From positions 1 through 5,691 of the forward strand of contig JABWAM010000163.1 of assembly GCA_013360985.1 (NCBI GenBank): a stretch of 5,691 nucleotides of DNA, in the 5' to 3' direction. The notes beneath the pieces are model-generated. The model searched no databases. It was not told where the DNA came from and saw only the letters and a list, made by a program, of their open reading frames with translations. The stretch is from Verrucomicrobiia bacterium. Lineage in GTDB: Bacteria; Verrucomicrobiota; Verrucomicrobiia; JABWAM01. The translations under genes were made by a program, and so were the position numbers. This document shows positions 5,675-5,691 of this stretch, in pieces (positions within the stretch are counted from its first letter, which is position 1; the number at the start of each line of letters is the position of its first letter).

Positions 5675-5691
5675 CTCCCTCGCTTCGCGAC

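Noticed and set aside
4241..5691. 11-mer CGCTTCGCGAC at 4241, 5541 and 5681
   Set aside because: It is short and built from codon-favoured GC-rich pieces. One copy lies in coding sequence, so it is weak evidence for a real repeat family.

Overview
The window is GC-rich DNA (roughly two-thirds G+C by eye) with strong G/C preference at third codon positions. It looks like a free-living bacterium that degrades carbohydrates. The gene set would fit an uncultured Planctomycetes-Verrucomicrobia-type or Armatimonadota/Sumerlaeota-type lineage, but that is an impression from gene content, not a taxonomic assignment. I see no mobile element, CRISPR array, tRNA or rRNA.

Layout, left to right. At 2-218 on the + strand is the 3' end of an unrecognised gene whose coding signal changes frame near a TTTT run at 100-103. 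A 31-nt stem-loop at 225-255 follows. It lies between that gene and the stop of a four-gene minus-strand operon, so the two units converge on it. The operon is transcribed right to left: HpcH/HpaI-family aldolase (4148-3327), creatininase-family metallohydrolase (3322-2591), double-domain GNAT acetyltransferase (2594-1743) and a GH67-like glycoside-hydrolase-type protein (1737-250). Its genes are 4 bp apart, overlapping as GTGA, and 5 bp apart. A gap of about 114 bp (4149-4262) then separates the operon from a divergent + strand gene for a sialidase-like beta-propeller protein (4263-5579). The last 112 bp hold no convincing gene, only a palindrome and a very GC-rich hairpin.

Working model (inference): the divergent sialidase-like protein and the GH67-like protein act on a glycan or acidic sugar. 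The creatininase-family enzyme opens a cyclic, amide or diketone intermediate, and the class II aldolase splits a 2-keto-(3-deoxy) sugar acid into pyruvate plus an aldehyde. The acetyltransferase has no evident step in this scheme. All five main proteins belong to known families. The combination, and some substitutions around family motifs, are the unusual part; the substrate cannot be read from the sequence.
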